Source of the DNA: an uncultured SAR86 cluster bacterium
GTDB taxonomy: Bacteria; Pseudomonadota; Gammaproteobacteria; Magnimaribacterales; D2472
Direction of reading: 5' to 3'
NCBI GenBank assembly: GCA_902591665.1
Contig: CACJBO010000001.1
Location: forward strand, 146,116 to 199,084
DNA length: 52,969 nt
Shown: positions 1 through 8,272 of the stretch, piece by piece
Layout of the letters: every line of letters begins with the position of its first letter
Position numbering within the stretch: the stretch's first letter is position 1
Position numbers and translations under genes: made by a program
The notes under the pieces: generated by a model
Seen by the model: the letters and a program-made list of their open reading frames with translations, nothing else
The model's database searches: none
What the model was told of the DNA's origin: nothing

Positions 1-953
1 GCGTTATTTTTTTCTAATGCTCTTTCAGCTCTGTAGCTAGACCTAACCATAGGTCCTGAGACAACCTCTAAGAATCCTTTTTTCAATCCAATCTCTCTAT
101 AAGCTTCAAATTCCTCTGGAGTTACCCACCTTTCAATAGGCAGATGGTTTAGGGTTGGTCTTAAATATTGTCCAATTGTAAGAATATCTACTTTTTTAGC
201 AATTAGGTCGTCCATGGTTTGTTCTATCTCTTCATCTGTTTCGCCAAGACCAAGAATAAGACTAGTTTTTGTTAGAACCTTTGGATTAATTTTTTTTGAT
301 TCTGCTAAAACATCAAGAGTTTGTTGATAGCCAGCTCTGATATCTCTGACAGGATGGGTGAGCCTTTCAACGGTTTCAATATTTTGTGCAAAAACTTCTA
401 ACCCACAGTTAACAATAGTATCTATTGAAGATGACAATCCCTTAAAGTCTGGTGTCAAAGCTTCAACTGCAGTCCCGGGATTAAGATCTTTTATAAGCTT
501 TACTGTATCTGCAAAATGTTTTGCACCCCCGTCAGGCAAATCATCTCTATTAACAGATGTTAAAACTACATATTTTAATTTCATTATTTGAACAGCTTTA
601 GCAGTGTTTAATGGTTCGTCAATGTCTAGCCAGCCTTTGGGGTTTCCAGTATCTACTGAGCAAAATTTACAAGCTCTTGTACAAACTGAGCCCATTAACA
701 TAAATGTTGCCGTTCCTGCCGACCAGCATTCAGAGATATTTGGACAATGAGCTTCTTCACAAACTGTATTCAATCTTTTTTCGCTTACCTGATTTTTTAT
801 CTTATGAAAATTTGGATTAAATTGAGCTTTAACCTTGAGCCATTCAGGTTTTTTTAGATTAGGAATATGAGAGTATTGATTGCCCTTTTGGCCATTCTTT
901 ACAGCCTTAACTCCATCTCTATTAATGATTTTTTTTGTTGGAATAATTTCCAT
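1..953 (-). CDS. lipA: Lipoyl synthase LipA (3' end cut by window edge)
   Basis: Radical-SAM enzyme that inserts two sulfurs into protein-bound octanoyl groups to make the lipoyl cofactor. The reading frame is open from the ATG at 953 to the left edge, so the C-terminus is missing. Both cysteine sets of the family are visible: the auxiliary-cluster motif [12 protein letters not shown] and the radical-SAM motif CTRACKFC, followed by a DDLPDGGA stretch. It starts 2 bases after the lipB stop, so the two steps of lipoate synthesis are co-transcribed. The N-terminus is short and directly precedes the family-specific region, which supports this start. Confidence 0.96.
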   Translation of the reverse strand, partial: MEIIPTKKIINRDGVKAVKNGQKGNQYSHIPNLKKPEWLKVKAQFNPNFHKIKNQVSEKRLNTVCEEAHCPNISECWSAGTATFMLMGSVCTRACKFCSVDTGNPKGWLDIDEPLNTAKAVQIMKLKYVVLTSVNRDDLPDGGAKHFADTVKLIKDLNPGTAVEALTPDFKGLSSSIDTIVNCGLEVFAQNIETVERLTHPVRDIRAGYQQTLDVLAESKKINPKVLTKTSLILGLGETDEEIEQTMDDLIAKKVDILTIGQYLRPTLNHLPIERWVTPEEFEAYREIGLKKGFLEVVSGPMVRSSYRAERALEKNN

Positions 954-955
954 AT

Positions 956-1558
956 CTAAAATATAGGCTCTAAAAGTTCAATTGCAAGGCTCTCAACATC
1001 TTTAATTGAAACATCATTTTCATAGTCTTTTATTTGTGCCACCTCAAGACCCTCATAACCACACGGATTTATTAGACTAAATGGAGTTAAGTCCATATCT
1101 ACATTTATGCTTATGCCATGATAGGTTCTACCTTTCGAAATCCTAAGTCCTATCGAAGCAATTTTCTTATTATCAACATAAACTCCTGGAGCACCTTCAA
1201 TAAAATTAGAATCTATTGAGTAATGTCCCAATAAAGATTTCGTAAACTCTTGGAGGGTTTTTACTAAAGTCTTAGGGCCTAGACTAGATTTTTTAATATC
1301 AAGTAAAAAGTATATTACTAATTGGCCAGGACCATGATAGGTAACTTCCCCGCCTCTATCTGATTGAAAAATAGGTATGTCTCCAGCATTTAAAATATGT
1401 TTTTGATCAGCTGCAGTGCCTAAAGTAAAAATTGGTGGATGTTCTAAGAACCAAATTTCATTTTTAAAGTCTTCATTACTAATATGAGACTTCATCATAT
1501 GAAGAGTTTCACCGTATTCGCAATGACCTAATGATTTAAAGCTTAAACTTTCAGACAC
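956..1558 (-). CDS. lipB: Lipoyl(octanoyl) transferase LipB
   Basis: Transfers octanoate from acyl carrier protein to lipoyl domains, the step before LipA. At 200 residues it has normal family length. Visible motifs are [16 protein letters not shown], which includes the family's RGGxxTxHxPGQ signature, [17 protein letters not shown] with the catalytic Lys, and INPCGYEGL with the catalytic Cys. The start codon is GTG and shares its first G with the TAG stop of the upstream TRAP-protein gene, which suggests translational coupling. No better ATG lies upstream in frame outside that gene. Confidence 0.96.
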   Translation of the reverse strand: MSESLSFKSLGHCEYGETLHMMKSHISNEDFKNEIWFLEHPPIFTLGTAADQKHILNAGDIPIFQSDRGGEVTYHGPGQLVIYFLLDIKKSSLGPKTLVKTLQEFTKSLLGHYSIDSNFIEGAPGVYVDNKKIASIGLRISKGRTYHGISINVDMDLTPFSLINPCGYEGLEVAQIKDYENDVSIKDVESLAIELLEPIF

Positions 1559-2649
1559 TATTTATTTCTAGCTTCAATGAATGAGTCTTCAGAAATCTTA
1601 TGATATTCAGTAACATTATTTTTAAATTCAATATATGAATCATAAACCTTGCCAATTACCTCATCTTCTTCAGCCAGTTCACTTAATATTTCATTTGAAA
1701 TAGCTCTAAATTCCTCGATAACATCATCTGGTAATTTTCTTAACTCAACCCCATGAACCTCAATTAGCTCAGTTAGAGCTTGATTGTTTCTTGCTAAATA
1801 CTCATCTAAAGTATCTTGATTTACTGCCTTAGTAGCTATTTCGATTATTACTTGAAGATGTTTTGGAAGACTATTCCAAGCATCAATATTAATTAATAGC
1901 TCTAGCATTGGTCCTGGCTCATGCCAGCCAGGATAATAGTAATATTTTGCAGCTTGATGAAAACCAAAGGTAAGATCGTTGTATGGTCCAACCCACTCAG
2001 TAGCATCAATTACACCTGTTTGAAGTGCTGTAAACAATTCACCTCCAGGAAGAGTGACTGGTATTCCACCTGCTTCTTTCAAAACTTCTCCTCCGATTCC
2101 TGGAATACGCATTTTTAGGCCTTTGACATCCTCTAATGAGTTAATTTCTTTGTTAAACCAACCAAACATTTGAGTTCCTGTATTTCCAGCAGGAATAGGA
2201 TAAATATTAAAGGGCTCGTATATTTCTCTCCATAATTCTAAGCCGCCGCCTCTATTTACCCATGCATTAATCTCATCTGCTGTTAATCCAAAAGGAACAC
2301 TAGTAAAAAACTGTGCAGCAGGAACTTTTCCCTTCCAAAAATATCCTCCACTATGACCCATTTGGTGTGATCCGCTTGAGACAGCATCGAAAACGCCAAA
2401 AGCAGGAACCTGTTCACCTGCACCATACACGGTTATCTGCATTTGGCCATTGCTCATCTCTTCAACTAGATTAGCTATTCTTTCTGGAGCCATTCCAAGA
2501 CCTGGATAATTTTTTGGCCAGGATGTAACAAGCCTCCACTTGTAGGTTTTATACTCCTCAGCATTGGAAGAATTCGATGATTCTTGTTCACCAGAACAAC
2601 CAGAAATCATTCCAATCAAAAAAGCAAAAGTTAAAATTTTTTTCATCAT
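1558..2649 (-). CDS. TRAP transporter solute-binding lipoprotein (DctP/TakP type)
   Basis: Periplasmic substrate receptor of a TRAP transporter, resembling the TakP-like group associated with 2-oxo acids; the substrate here is unknown. A longer frame opens at 2685, but the ATG at 2649 overlaps the uvrD stop (ATGA) and begins a clean lipoprotein signal: MKKI, a hydrophobic stretch, then the lipobox ISGC. Family features include WPKNYPGLG near the mature N-terminus, the FGWFNKEI segment, the LKMRIPGIGGEV ligand-site region with its Arg, and GVIDATEWVGPYND. No DctQ or DctM membrane subunits are present in the window, so the receptor is an orphan here. It lies between uvrD and lipB in one overlapping run. 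Confidence 0.9.
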   Translation of the reverse strand: MMKKILTFAFLIGMISGCSGEQESSNSSNAEEYKTYKWRLVTSWPKNYPGLGMAPERIANLVEEMSNGQMQITVYGAGEQVPAFGVFDAVSSGSHQMGHSGGYFWKGKVPAAQFFTSVPFGLTADEINAWVNRGGGLELWREIYEPFNIYPIPAGNTGTQMFGWFNKEINSLEDVKGLKMRIPGIGGEVLKEAGGIPVTLPGGELFTALQTGVIDATEWVGPYNDLTFGFHQAAKYYYYPGWHEPGPMLELLINIDAWNSLPKHLQVIIEIATKAVNQDTLDEYLARNNQALTELIEVHGVELRKLPDDVIEEFRAISNEILSELAEEDEVIGKVYDSYIEFKNNVTEYHKISEDSFIEARNK

Positions 2650-4820
2650 AGTTTCTCTAAATTTGCATAAGCCATAACCAACCACTTTGTTCCTGCTTGA
2701 TCAAAATTAATCTGGACTCTGGCGCCCTCACCCGAACCTTCATAGTTAAGAACAACGCCCTCACCAAAAGATTTATGCATAACTCTTTGTCCGAGCGAAA
2801 TTCCAATCTCATCCTCAAACTCAAGCTTGGTTTCTTTAAAGTCTTTTCTATTATAAGGTATGTTCGTCTGTGCTCTAGGCCTAATCTCATTGATGAGTTC
2901 TTTAGGAATTTCTTTTATAAATCTTGATGGTGGGTTAAAGGTATCAGAGCCATGCAATCTTCTTGATTCTGAGTGGGTTATATAGAGTTTTTCCATGGCT
3001 CTGGTAATACCAACATAACAAAGCCTTCTCTCTTCTTGAAGTTGCCCTGGGTTCTCCATTGATCGCCCATGAGGAAATAAAGTCTCTTCAAGACCAGTCA
3101 TTAAAACTAATTTAAACTCTAATCCCTTTGCAGAATGAAGTGTCATAAGTTGAGCAGCATCATCATGCTCTGAGGCCTGCCTATCGCCAGAGTCTAGAGA
3201 GATCATATCCAAATAATCTTCTGCAATTTCAATATTTGTTTTTTCTTCTCTAACACTTTGCTCAAAGTTTGTAGTTGCAGAAACTAGTTCTTCTAGATTC
3301 TCTACTCTTGTTTTACCTTTCTCTCCTGGTTCTTTTGCATGATAAGCAACCAGTCCTGAAGTTTTAATTATTTCCTCCATTAAGTCTGAAAGAGTATTCT
3401 CTTTTATAAATTCTTTACACCGGGCGATAAATTCTAAATATGACTTTAAACCGGTCCCGCCTCTTCCTGAAATAACTCCCTCATCAATTAATTTAGCTGA
3501 TGCCTTGATATATGAAATATTATATTTAGTGGCGGTAGAACGAATCTTTGCTAAAGTTTTTTCTCCAACGCCTCTTGTGGGGTTTGATATTGATCTCTCA
3601 AATGCAGGATTGTCAGAGTTATTAAAAATAATTTTTAGATAAGCAATGGCGTTTTTGATTTCCATTCTTTCATAGAACCTTTGGCCGCCATATATTCTGT
3701 AAGGGATACTTGATCTAAGCAGTGCTTCTTCAAGTGCTCTTGATTGAGCATTAGATCTATACAAGACAGCAGCATCAGAATACATTTCTCCTTTGTTCAT
3801 CCAGTCTTTTAAAATATCAGCAACAAATCTAGCTTCATCCTGCTCATTAAATGCCTGATATAAAATAATTTGTTCTCCTTCAAGCTTGTCGGTCCAAAGA
3901 TTTTTACCTAGCCTGTCAGTGTTGTTTTTAATTAAAGCGTTTGCAGCTCCTAAGATAATATTTGTAGATCTATAATTTTGTTCCAATCTTATGATCTCTG
4001 CTGTATCAAAAGTTTTAGTGAATGATTCTACGTTTTCGACTTTAGCACCACGCCATCCATAAATCGATTGGTCATCATCTCCGACTGCTGTTATTGATGC
4101 TTTTTCTGAAGCTATTTCAAAAAGCCAGTTGTATTGAATGGTATTGGTATCTTGAAACTCGTCTACTAATATCGATTTAAATCTAGAATGAAAGAAAGCT
4201 TTTACAGATTCATTATCACGAATTACCTCATATGATCTCAATAGTAGTTCACCAAAATCAACAAGATTGTCTCTCAAGCATGCTTTCTCATACTCTTTAT
4301 ATATTTTCTTAATATTTTCTTTAAAATAATCGCCCTTATCATCTACAGATTCGCTTCTAAATCCCTCATCTTTCCATGCATTTATTTGCCATTGACTTTG
4401 ACGAGACGGCCAGACAGATTCATCTAAACCTGCTTCTTTGGAAATTCTTTTTATAATTCTTAGTTGATCATCTGCATCTAAAATTGTAAAACCGCTACTT
4501 AATCCAGCTTCTTTATGAAACCTTTTAAGCATTCTATGAGCAAGCCCATGAAAAGTTCCCACCCAACCATCCATCATAGGAGCTTCCAATAATTCTTCAA
4601 TTCTTGATCGCATTTCTAATGCAGCCTTGTTTGTAAAAGTTACTGCCATAATAGAAGCAGGGTTTTTTCGCAATGCTTCAACTTCCCAAGCAATTTTATG
4701 AACCAACACTCTTGTTTTACCCGATCCGGCTCCAGCTAATACCATCAAATGCTGTTTTTCAGACGTCACCGCTGATCGCTGTTGATCATTAAGGTGTTCT
4801 AAAATGTGTGATACGTCCAT
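2646..4820 (-). CDS. uvrD: DNA helicase II UvrD
   Basis: Superfamily 1 3'-5' helicase of nucleotide excision repair and mismatch repair. The 724 residues match the usual length of about 720. Visible motifs are Q-motif LNDQQRSAV, Walker A GAGSGKTR (30-37), DEFQDTN (220-226), GDDDQSIYGWRGA (247-259), RLEQNYRS, TLHSAKGLEF, and VGITRAMEKLY. The C-terminal tail, with LGQRVMHKSFGEGVV and a Tudor-like end, favours UvrD over Rep. The start lies only 42 bp from the divergent start of the RpiR-family regulator, so the promoters must overlap or sit inside genes. The stop overlaps the TRAP-protein start. Confidence 0.95.
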   Translation of the reverse strand: MDVSHILEHLNDQQRSAVTSEKQHLMVLAGAGSGKTRVLVHKIAWEVEALRKNPASIMAVTFTNKAALEMRSRIEELLEAPMMDGWVGTFHGLAHRMLKRFHKEAGLSSGFTILDADDQLRIIKRISKEAGLDESVWPSRQSQWQINAWKDEGFRSESVDDKGDYFKENIKKIYKEYEKACLRDNLVDFGELLLRSYEVIRDNESVKAFFHSRFKSILVDEFQDTNTIQYNWLFEIASEKASITAVGDDDQSIYGWRGAKVENVESFTKTFDTAEIIRLEQNYRSTNIILGAANALIKNNTDRLGKNLWTDKLEGEQIILYQAFNEQDEARFVADILKDWMNKGEMYSDAAVLYRSNAQSRALEEALLRSSIPYRIYGGQRFYERMEIKNAIAYLKIIFNNSDNPAFERSISNPTRGVGEKTLAKIRSTATKYNISYIKASAKLIDEGVISGRGGTGLKSYLEFIARCKEFIKENTLSDLMEEIIKTSGLVAYHAKEPGEKGKTRVENLEELVSATTNFEQSVREEKTNIEIAEDYLDMISLDSGDRQASEHDDAAQLMTLHSAKGLEFKLVLMTGLEETLFPHGRSMENPGQLQEERRLCYVGITRAMEKLYITHSESRRLHGSDTFNPPSRFIKEIPKELINEIRPRAQTNIPYNRKDFKETKLEFEDEIGISLGQRVMHKSFGEGVVLNYEGSGEGARVQINFDQAGTKWLVMAYANLEKL

Positions 4821-4862
4821 TTAGGGATTCATTTTTTTGCTTAAGAGAGATATTCTAACCTT

Positions 4863-5705
4863 ATGCCAACAAAATTATTGAGACAAATTAAAAATACTCT
4901 TCCAGAATTAAGAAAATCTGAAAGATTGGTAGCAGATTTTGTTCTAAAAGATCCAAAATCAGTTATTACAATGAAAACGGCTGAGGCCTCTTCAGCGATG
5001 GGTATAAGTGAACCTACGCTAATAAGATTTTGTAAAGCTCTTGGTTTTTCTGGTTATCAAGAATTTAAGATTAATTTATCTCAACAATTAGCAGCTGATG
5101 ATTATTTTGTAATGTATGAGATCGAAGAAGACGATAGTATTCATGATTTGTGTGAAAAAGTCTTTGATACAACTATTAGTGAAATTCTTAATGTTAGATC
5201 ACAAATCAATCAAGACGTGCTTGAATCAGCAATAGAAGCATTGGCAAATGCAAAAAGAGTTGAGGTGTATGCTTTTGGAGGCTCTGCTCCAGTTGCTATG
5301 GATGCGCAACACAAATTTTTTAGACTAAAAATATCATCATCATTTATTTCTGACCCACACATACAATTAATGTCAGCCAATTCACTTTCAAAAGACGATG
5401 TTGTTTTGGCTATTTCACAATCTGGTACCACTTCAGCTCTTATTGATAGTGTAAAGATTGTTCGCAAGTCAGGAGTTAGGGTGATAGGAATCATGCCTGA
5501 AAACTCTCCTCTTGCAAACATTTGTGATTATCCAATAAGCATTAACGTTGGTGATAATTACAGAATTACAAAGCCTCATACCTCAAGGATTGCTTATACA
5601 GCAGTCATAGATGTCATGACCATGGGAATAGCACAGCTAAAACCAGAGGCACAAGAGCATTTGTACAACATAGTTGATAGTCAAAGATCATTAAAAATTA
5701 AATAG
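4863..5705 (+). CDS. hexR: RpiR-family transcriptional regulator, HexR-like
   Basis: Sugar-phosphate-responsive regulator. The N-terminal HTH_6 domain spans roughly residues 1-77, with the recognition region around ISEPTLIRFCKALGFSGYQEF. A C-terminal SIS domain (about 120-260) contains FGGSAPVAMDAQHKF and AISQSGTTSALIDSV. Length (280) and domain order fit HexR, which in gammaproteobacteria controls central carbon genes and senses KDPG; its target genes are not in this window. The gene is followed 20 bp later by a MazG-like gene, so the two are probably co-transcribed. No strong Shine-Dalgarno precedes the ATG. The symbol is assigned by family resemblance. Confidence 0.8.
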   Translation: MPTKLLRQIKNTLPELRKSERLVADFVLKDPKSVITMKTAEASSAMGISEPTLIRFCKALGFSGYQEFKINLSQQLAADDYFVMYEIEEDDSIHDLCEKVFDTTISEILNVRSQINQDVLESAIEALANAKRVEVYAFGGSAPVAMDAQHKFFRLKISSSFISDPHIQLMSANSLSKDDVVLAISQSGTTSALIDSVKIVRKSGVRVIGIMPENSPLANICDYPISINVGDNYRITKPHTSRIAYTAVIDVMTMGIAQLKPEAQEHLYNIVDSQRSLKIK

Positions 5706-5725
5706 CATTTATAAAGGAGTTTTTC

Positions 5726-6142
5726 ATGAGCCAAGAAGTTAAAGATTTTTTTACAACCTACAGTGACTTTGTTACAAAAGTTACTAGTGAACCAAGTCTA
5801 GATTTAGATGCTTTGAAAAAAAGCATGGACGATATTGAATCACAATCTGAGATAAAAATGCCTAGATTGCTTACAGCAGCATTAGGGCTTGGTAGCGAGA
5901 CAGGAGAATTTGTTGAAATTGTCAAAAAAATGATTTTGCAAGGCAAGCCCCCTAGTGAAGACAATATCTTTCATATGAAAAGAGAGCTTGGAGATATAAT
6001 GTGGTATTGGGCTACAGCTTGTTCATCTCTTGGTTTAGATCCATATGAGGTCATTCATGAAAACCAGGTGAAATTAGAAGCGAGGTATGGAGAAAAATTT
6101 GAAGTCCAAAGAAGTGAGGTAAGAAAAGAGGGAGATCTCTAG
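5726..6142 (+). CDS. MazG-like nucleotide pyrophosphohydrolase
   Basis: All-alpha NTP pyrophosphohydrolase-type protein of 138 residues. The metal-binding pattern is visible as ExxE (E58, E61, with E64) in LGSETGEFVEIV and ExxD (E87, D90) in RELGDIMWYWA, characteristic of the MazG/dUTPase-like superfamily. A single domain of this size resembles the house-cleaning MazG-like proteins rather than two-domain MazG. It has a good Shine-Dalgarno (AAGGAG) before the ATG and follows the hexR-like gene by 20 bp. Its nucleotide substrate cannot be read from sequence. Confidence 0.82.
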   Translation: MSQEVKDFFTTYSDFVTKVTSEPSLDLDALKKSMDDIESQSEIKMPRLLTAALGLGSETGEFVEIVKKMILQGKPPSEDNIFHMKRELGDIMWYWATACSSLGLDPYEVIHENQVKLEARYGEKFEVQRSEVRKEGDL

Positions 6143-6219
6143 AGATAAACCTACCTAAGACTGGTCAGAAAACTATAAAATAGTATATATTTATATATAT
6201 ATTAATAAGGGGAGATATT

Positions 6220-6399
6220 ATGCCGAATTGTCCGCATTGCTCAAGATATTCTGCACCACCAGTAAAGTGGCGCTGTGATACATGTGGTTGTACATGGTGT
6301 TCAAATGGAAATTGTCCAGGTAGAGATGGAAAGAAAGGTGGAAAAAACTCTGGGCTGAGGTGCCCATCTTGCAGAAAAGGTAAAATACAGAAAATATAA
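6220..6399 (+). CDS. Small cysteine-rich protein, probable zinc ribbon (59 aa)
   Basis: Short gene with a strong GGGGAG ribosome-binding site about 6 bases before the ATG. The product has nine Cys: CPHC near the N-terminus, then CDTCGCTWC, a lone Cys32, and CPSC near the C-terminus. The paired CxxC knuckles suggest one or two structural metal sites. Between them is a Gly/Lys-rich linker (RDGKKGGKNSG), and the C-terminus is basic, so nucleic-acid binding is possible but not shown. An AT-rich, promoter-like stretch of alternating T and A precedes it. No named family was recognised. Confidence 0.75.
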   Translation: MPNCPHCSRYSAPPVKWRCDTCGCTWCSNGNCPGRDGKKGGKNSGLRCPSCRKGKIQKI

Positions 6400-6473
6400 C
6401 TTAGGTTTTACAAATTTTTGTTTATTAATGAAAAAGGTAGATATTAAAAAAGACAAAAAAATGGAAGGACTAT

Positions 6474-6788
6474 ATGCTTAGATGGGCAATAAGGGCAGTA
6501 GCTGCAAATAGCTATAAAAATAAAGCAATTTCTGAATCCAAAAGAGCAAGTAGTAAAGCAAATGATGCTAAAAGAAAATTTAGTTATGCTAAGAGAGAAA
6601 AGGATATTGAGAAAAAACTAAATTACTTATCAGAGGGATTAGATAGCTTGGCAGATGCGGTAAGTCACAGCTCTAACTCTATAGAGCCTCTTGCGGAGGT
6701 TTCTTTTGTTGCTTCATTGCTTGCAGAAAGTATTCAAGATAATCTGGACAACCAGACCAAGGACATAGTAAAACAGTTAAAGGATTAA
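6474..6788 (+). CDS. Hypothetical helical protein (104 aa)
   Basis: A GGAAGGA ribosome-binding site lies a few bases before the ATG. The first half is rich in Ser, Lys and Ala (ISESKRASSKANDAKRKFSY) and should form a long charged helix or coiled coil. The second half is acidic with moderately hydrophobic helices (SFVASLLAESIQDNL). There is no signal peptide, membrane segment or recognised domain. Its stop overlaps the stop of the convergent DUF2779 gene by 4 bp, so the two transcripts run into each other. Function unknown. Confidence 0.65.
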   Translation: MLRWAIRAVAANSYKNKAISESKRASSKANDAKRKFSYAKREKDIEKKLNYLSEGLDSLADAVSHSSNSIEPLAEVSFVASLLAESIQDNLDNQTKDIVKQLKD

Positions 6789-8272
6789 ACTTCGAGAAGC
6801 TTTTGATATATTGCATACATAGCATAAGTATCTAGCCTGCAATATTGGAAAAGCTTTGTTCTGGTATGTTCGATTTGATCTTTTGGTTGATATCTCATTT
6901 CTTTAAAAGCGCTGGAGGCCATTCCTCCATTACTTATTTCTAGTTGTTTATAGTCAAGCTCGTCATCATTAGGGCAGACTGCTGGTAGAACTTTCTTAAT
7001 TGAAAAACTACCTTTAAATTTTGAATCATAATAGCCACCATTCCTAAAGGGTTCTATGAGATCAACAAATCTTTCATTTAGAGCATGAAGATCATCTGCT
7101 AAATCTGGACAAAATTTGGCAAGGCTATTAATGCAATTCTTTTCAAAAGATTGGTTGTAAGCCATGATTGTTCCTGTTTTTGGAAAATTTTCAATCATGC
7201 TTTCTGCGATAGATCTTCTTGGATCCTCATCGTGTTTTGCAATAAATTCAAAATGATTATCAAATATATTTAATTTCTCGTCTTTGTTATTTTGAACATG
7301 CAAGGAATACTGGAAAGGCATCTGCATATGTGGCCTTTGCATATCATAAATTGGTACTGCATCTGTAAAAGTTTCGAAATCAAAATAACTTATTGGATAT
7401 TGAACTTTATCTATGAAGTCCATAATCTTTTCTTTATTAATAATTGTGTTATTTTCTCTATAGGCCTTTAGCTGAATTTTCTGTATTGGACTCAAAGAAT
7501 CTTCGTCTTGAATCTTACTAAAGCTATCTATTCCTTGATTATACAAGCTTAGTTTCTTTTTTAGATTCATTCTATAAAGTCTAAATATAGAATCCATCTT
7601 ATCAATATCTTCTGGCCAGCACCTATCAAAGTAAACGCAGCTATGGGGTTTCTTACAGTGAGGCCCTATTTCAATAATGGGCTCATCTGCATTAGCTGCT
7701 ATAGACTTTAATTCATGAATTTTTTCTTTAACTTCTCTTAGATTGTCTTCTGCAATTTGTTTGACAGAATCAATGTTAAAAAACTTTATTGGATTTATGT
7801 TGTCACTCTTCGAAAATTGATTATTTAAAGTTACAACAAATGCATCATTAAGATCTATTAAATTTAAACTTTTTAGAACATACCATTGAACACTTACATC
7901 ATATTCATGATAGCTTCTTATGCGTGTAGACGATTTAACTTCATAAATATCCCAACCTTTATCGGTTTTATTCATTAGGTCTACTCTTACAAATATATCA
8001 TCGTATATAAAAGATGCTTCATAAATTGAAGTAATGCCCTTCTCAATATATTCTTTGGTAATCTCAGCCATCTTGTCCTGTTCTCCTGGCATATATGGAA
8101 CCTCCCTACCTCCTGGAAAAAGCTCCTTTGATATATCTCCGACTTCATTACCAGCACTAAGTCTTTCTAGAGCGCCATCATCAGGGGGATTGGTTGGTTC
8201 TATATTGTTGATATTGAGCCAAAATGATTTATTGCATTGTTGTCCAAGAATAAAACTAGATTTAGATATCAT
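6785..8272 (-). CDS. DUF2779 protein: Cas4-like nuclease fused to RNase H-fold exonuclease
   Basis: A 495-residue protein combining two nuclease-type regions. The N-terminal part resembles RecB/Cas4 PD-(D/E)xK nucleases: D98 in VRVDLM, then E111-V-K113 in YEVKSSTR. It also has one early Cys (C13) and a later C206/C212/C218 set (HCKKPHSCVYFDRC), the arrangement that holds a 4Fe-4S cluster in Cas4 and AddB. The C-terminal DUF2779 region looks like a DEDD exonuclease: FDFET (D298, E300), AYNQSFEK (371-378) and YCRLDT (D481). The start overlaps the upstream channel gene by 11 bp, making it the third gene of the KAP operon. Catalytic activity is inferred from motifs only. Confidence 0.85.
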   Translation of the reverse strand: MISKSSFILGQQCNKSFWLNINNIEPTNPPDDGALERLSAGNEVGDISKELFPGGREVPYMPGEQDKMAEITKEYIEKGITSIYEASFIYDDIFVRVDLMNKTDKGWDIYEVKSSTRIRSYHEYDVSVQWYVLKSLNLIDLNDAFVVTLNNQFSKSDNINPIKFFNIDSVKQIAEDNLREVKEKIHELKSIAANADEPIIEIGPHCKKPHSCVYFDRCWPEDIDKMDSIFRLYRMNLKKKLSLYNQGIDSFSKIQDEDSLSPIQKIQLKAYRENNTIINKEKIMDFIDKVQYPISYFDFETFTDAVPIYDMQRPHMQMPFQYSLHVQNNKDEKLNIFDNHFEFIAKHDEDPRRSIAESMIENFPKTGTIMAYNQSFEKNCINSLAKFCPDLADDLHALNERFVDLIEPFRNGGYYDSKFKGSFSIKKVLPAVCPNDDELDYKQLEISNGGMASSAFKEMRYQPKDQIEHTRTKLFQYCRLDTYAMYAIYQKLLEV

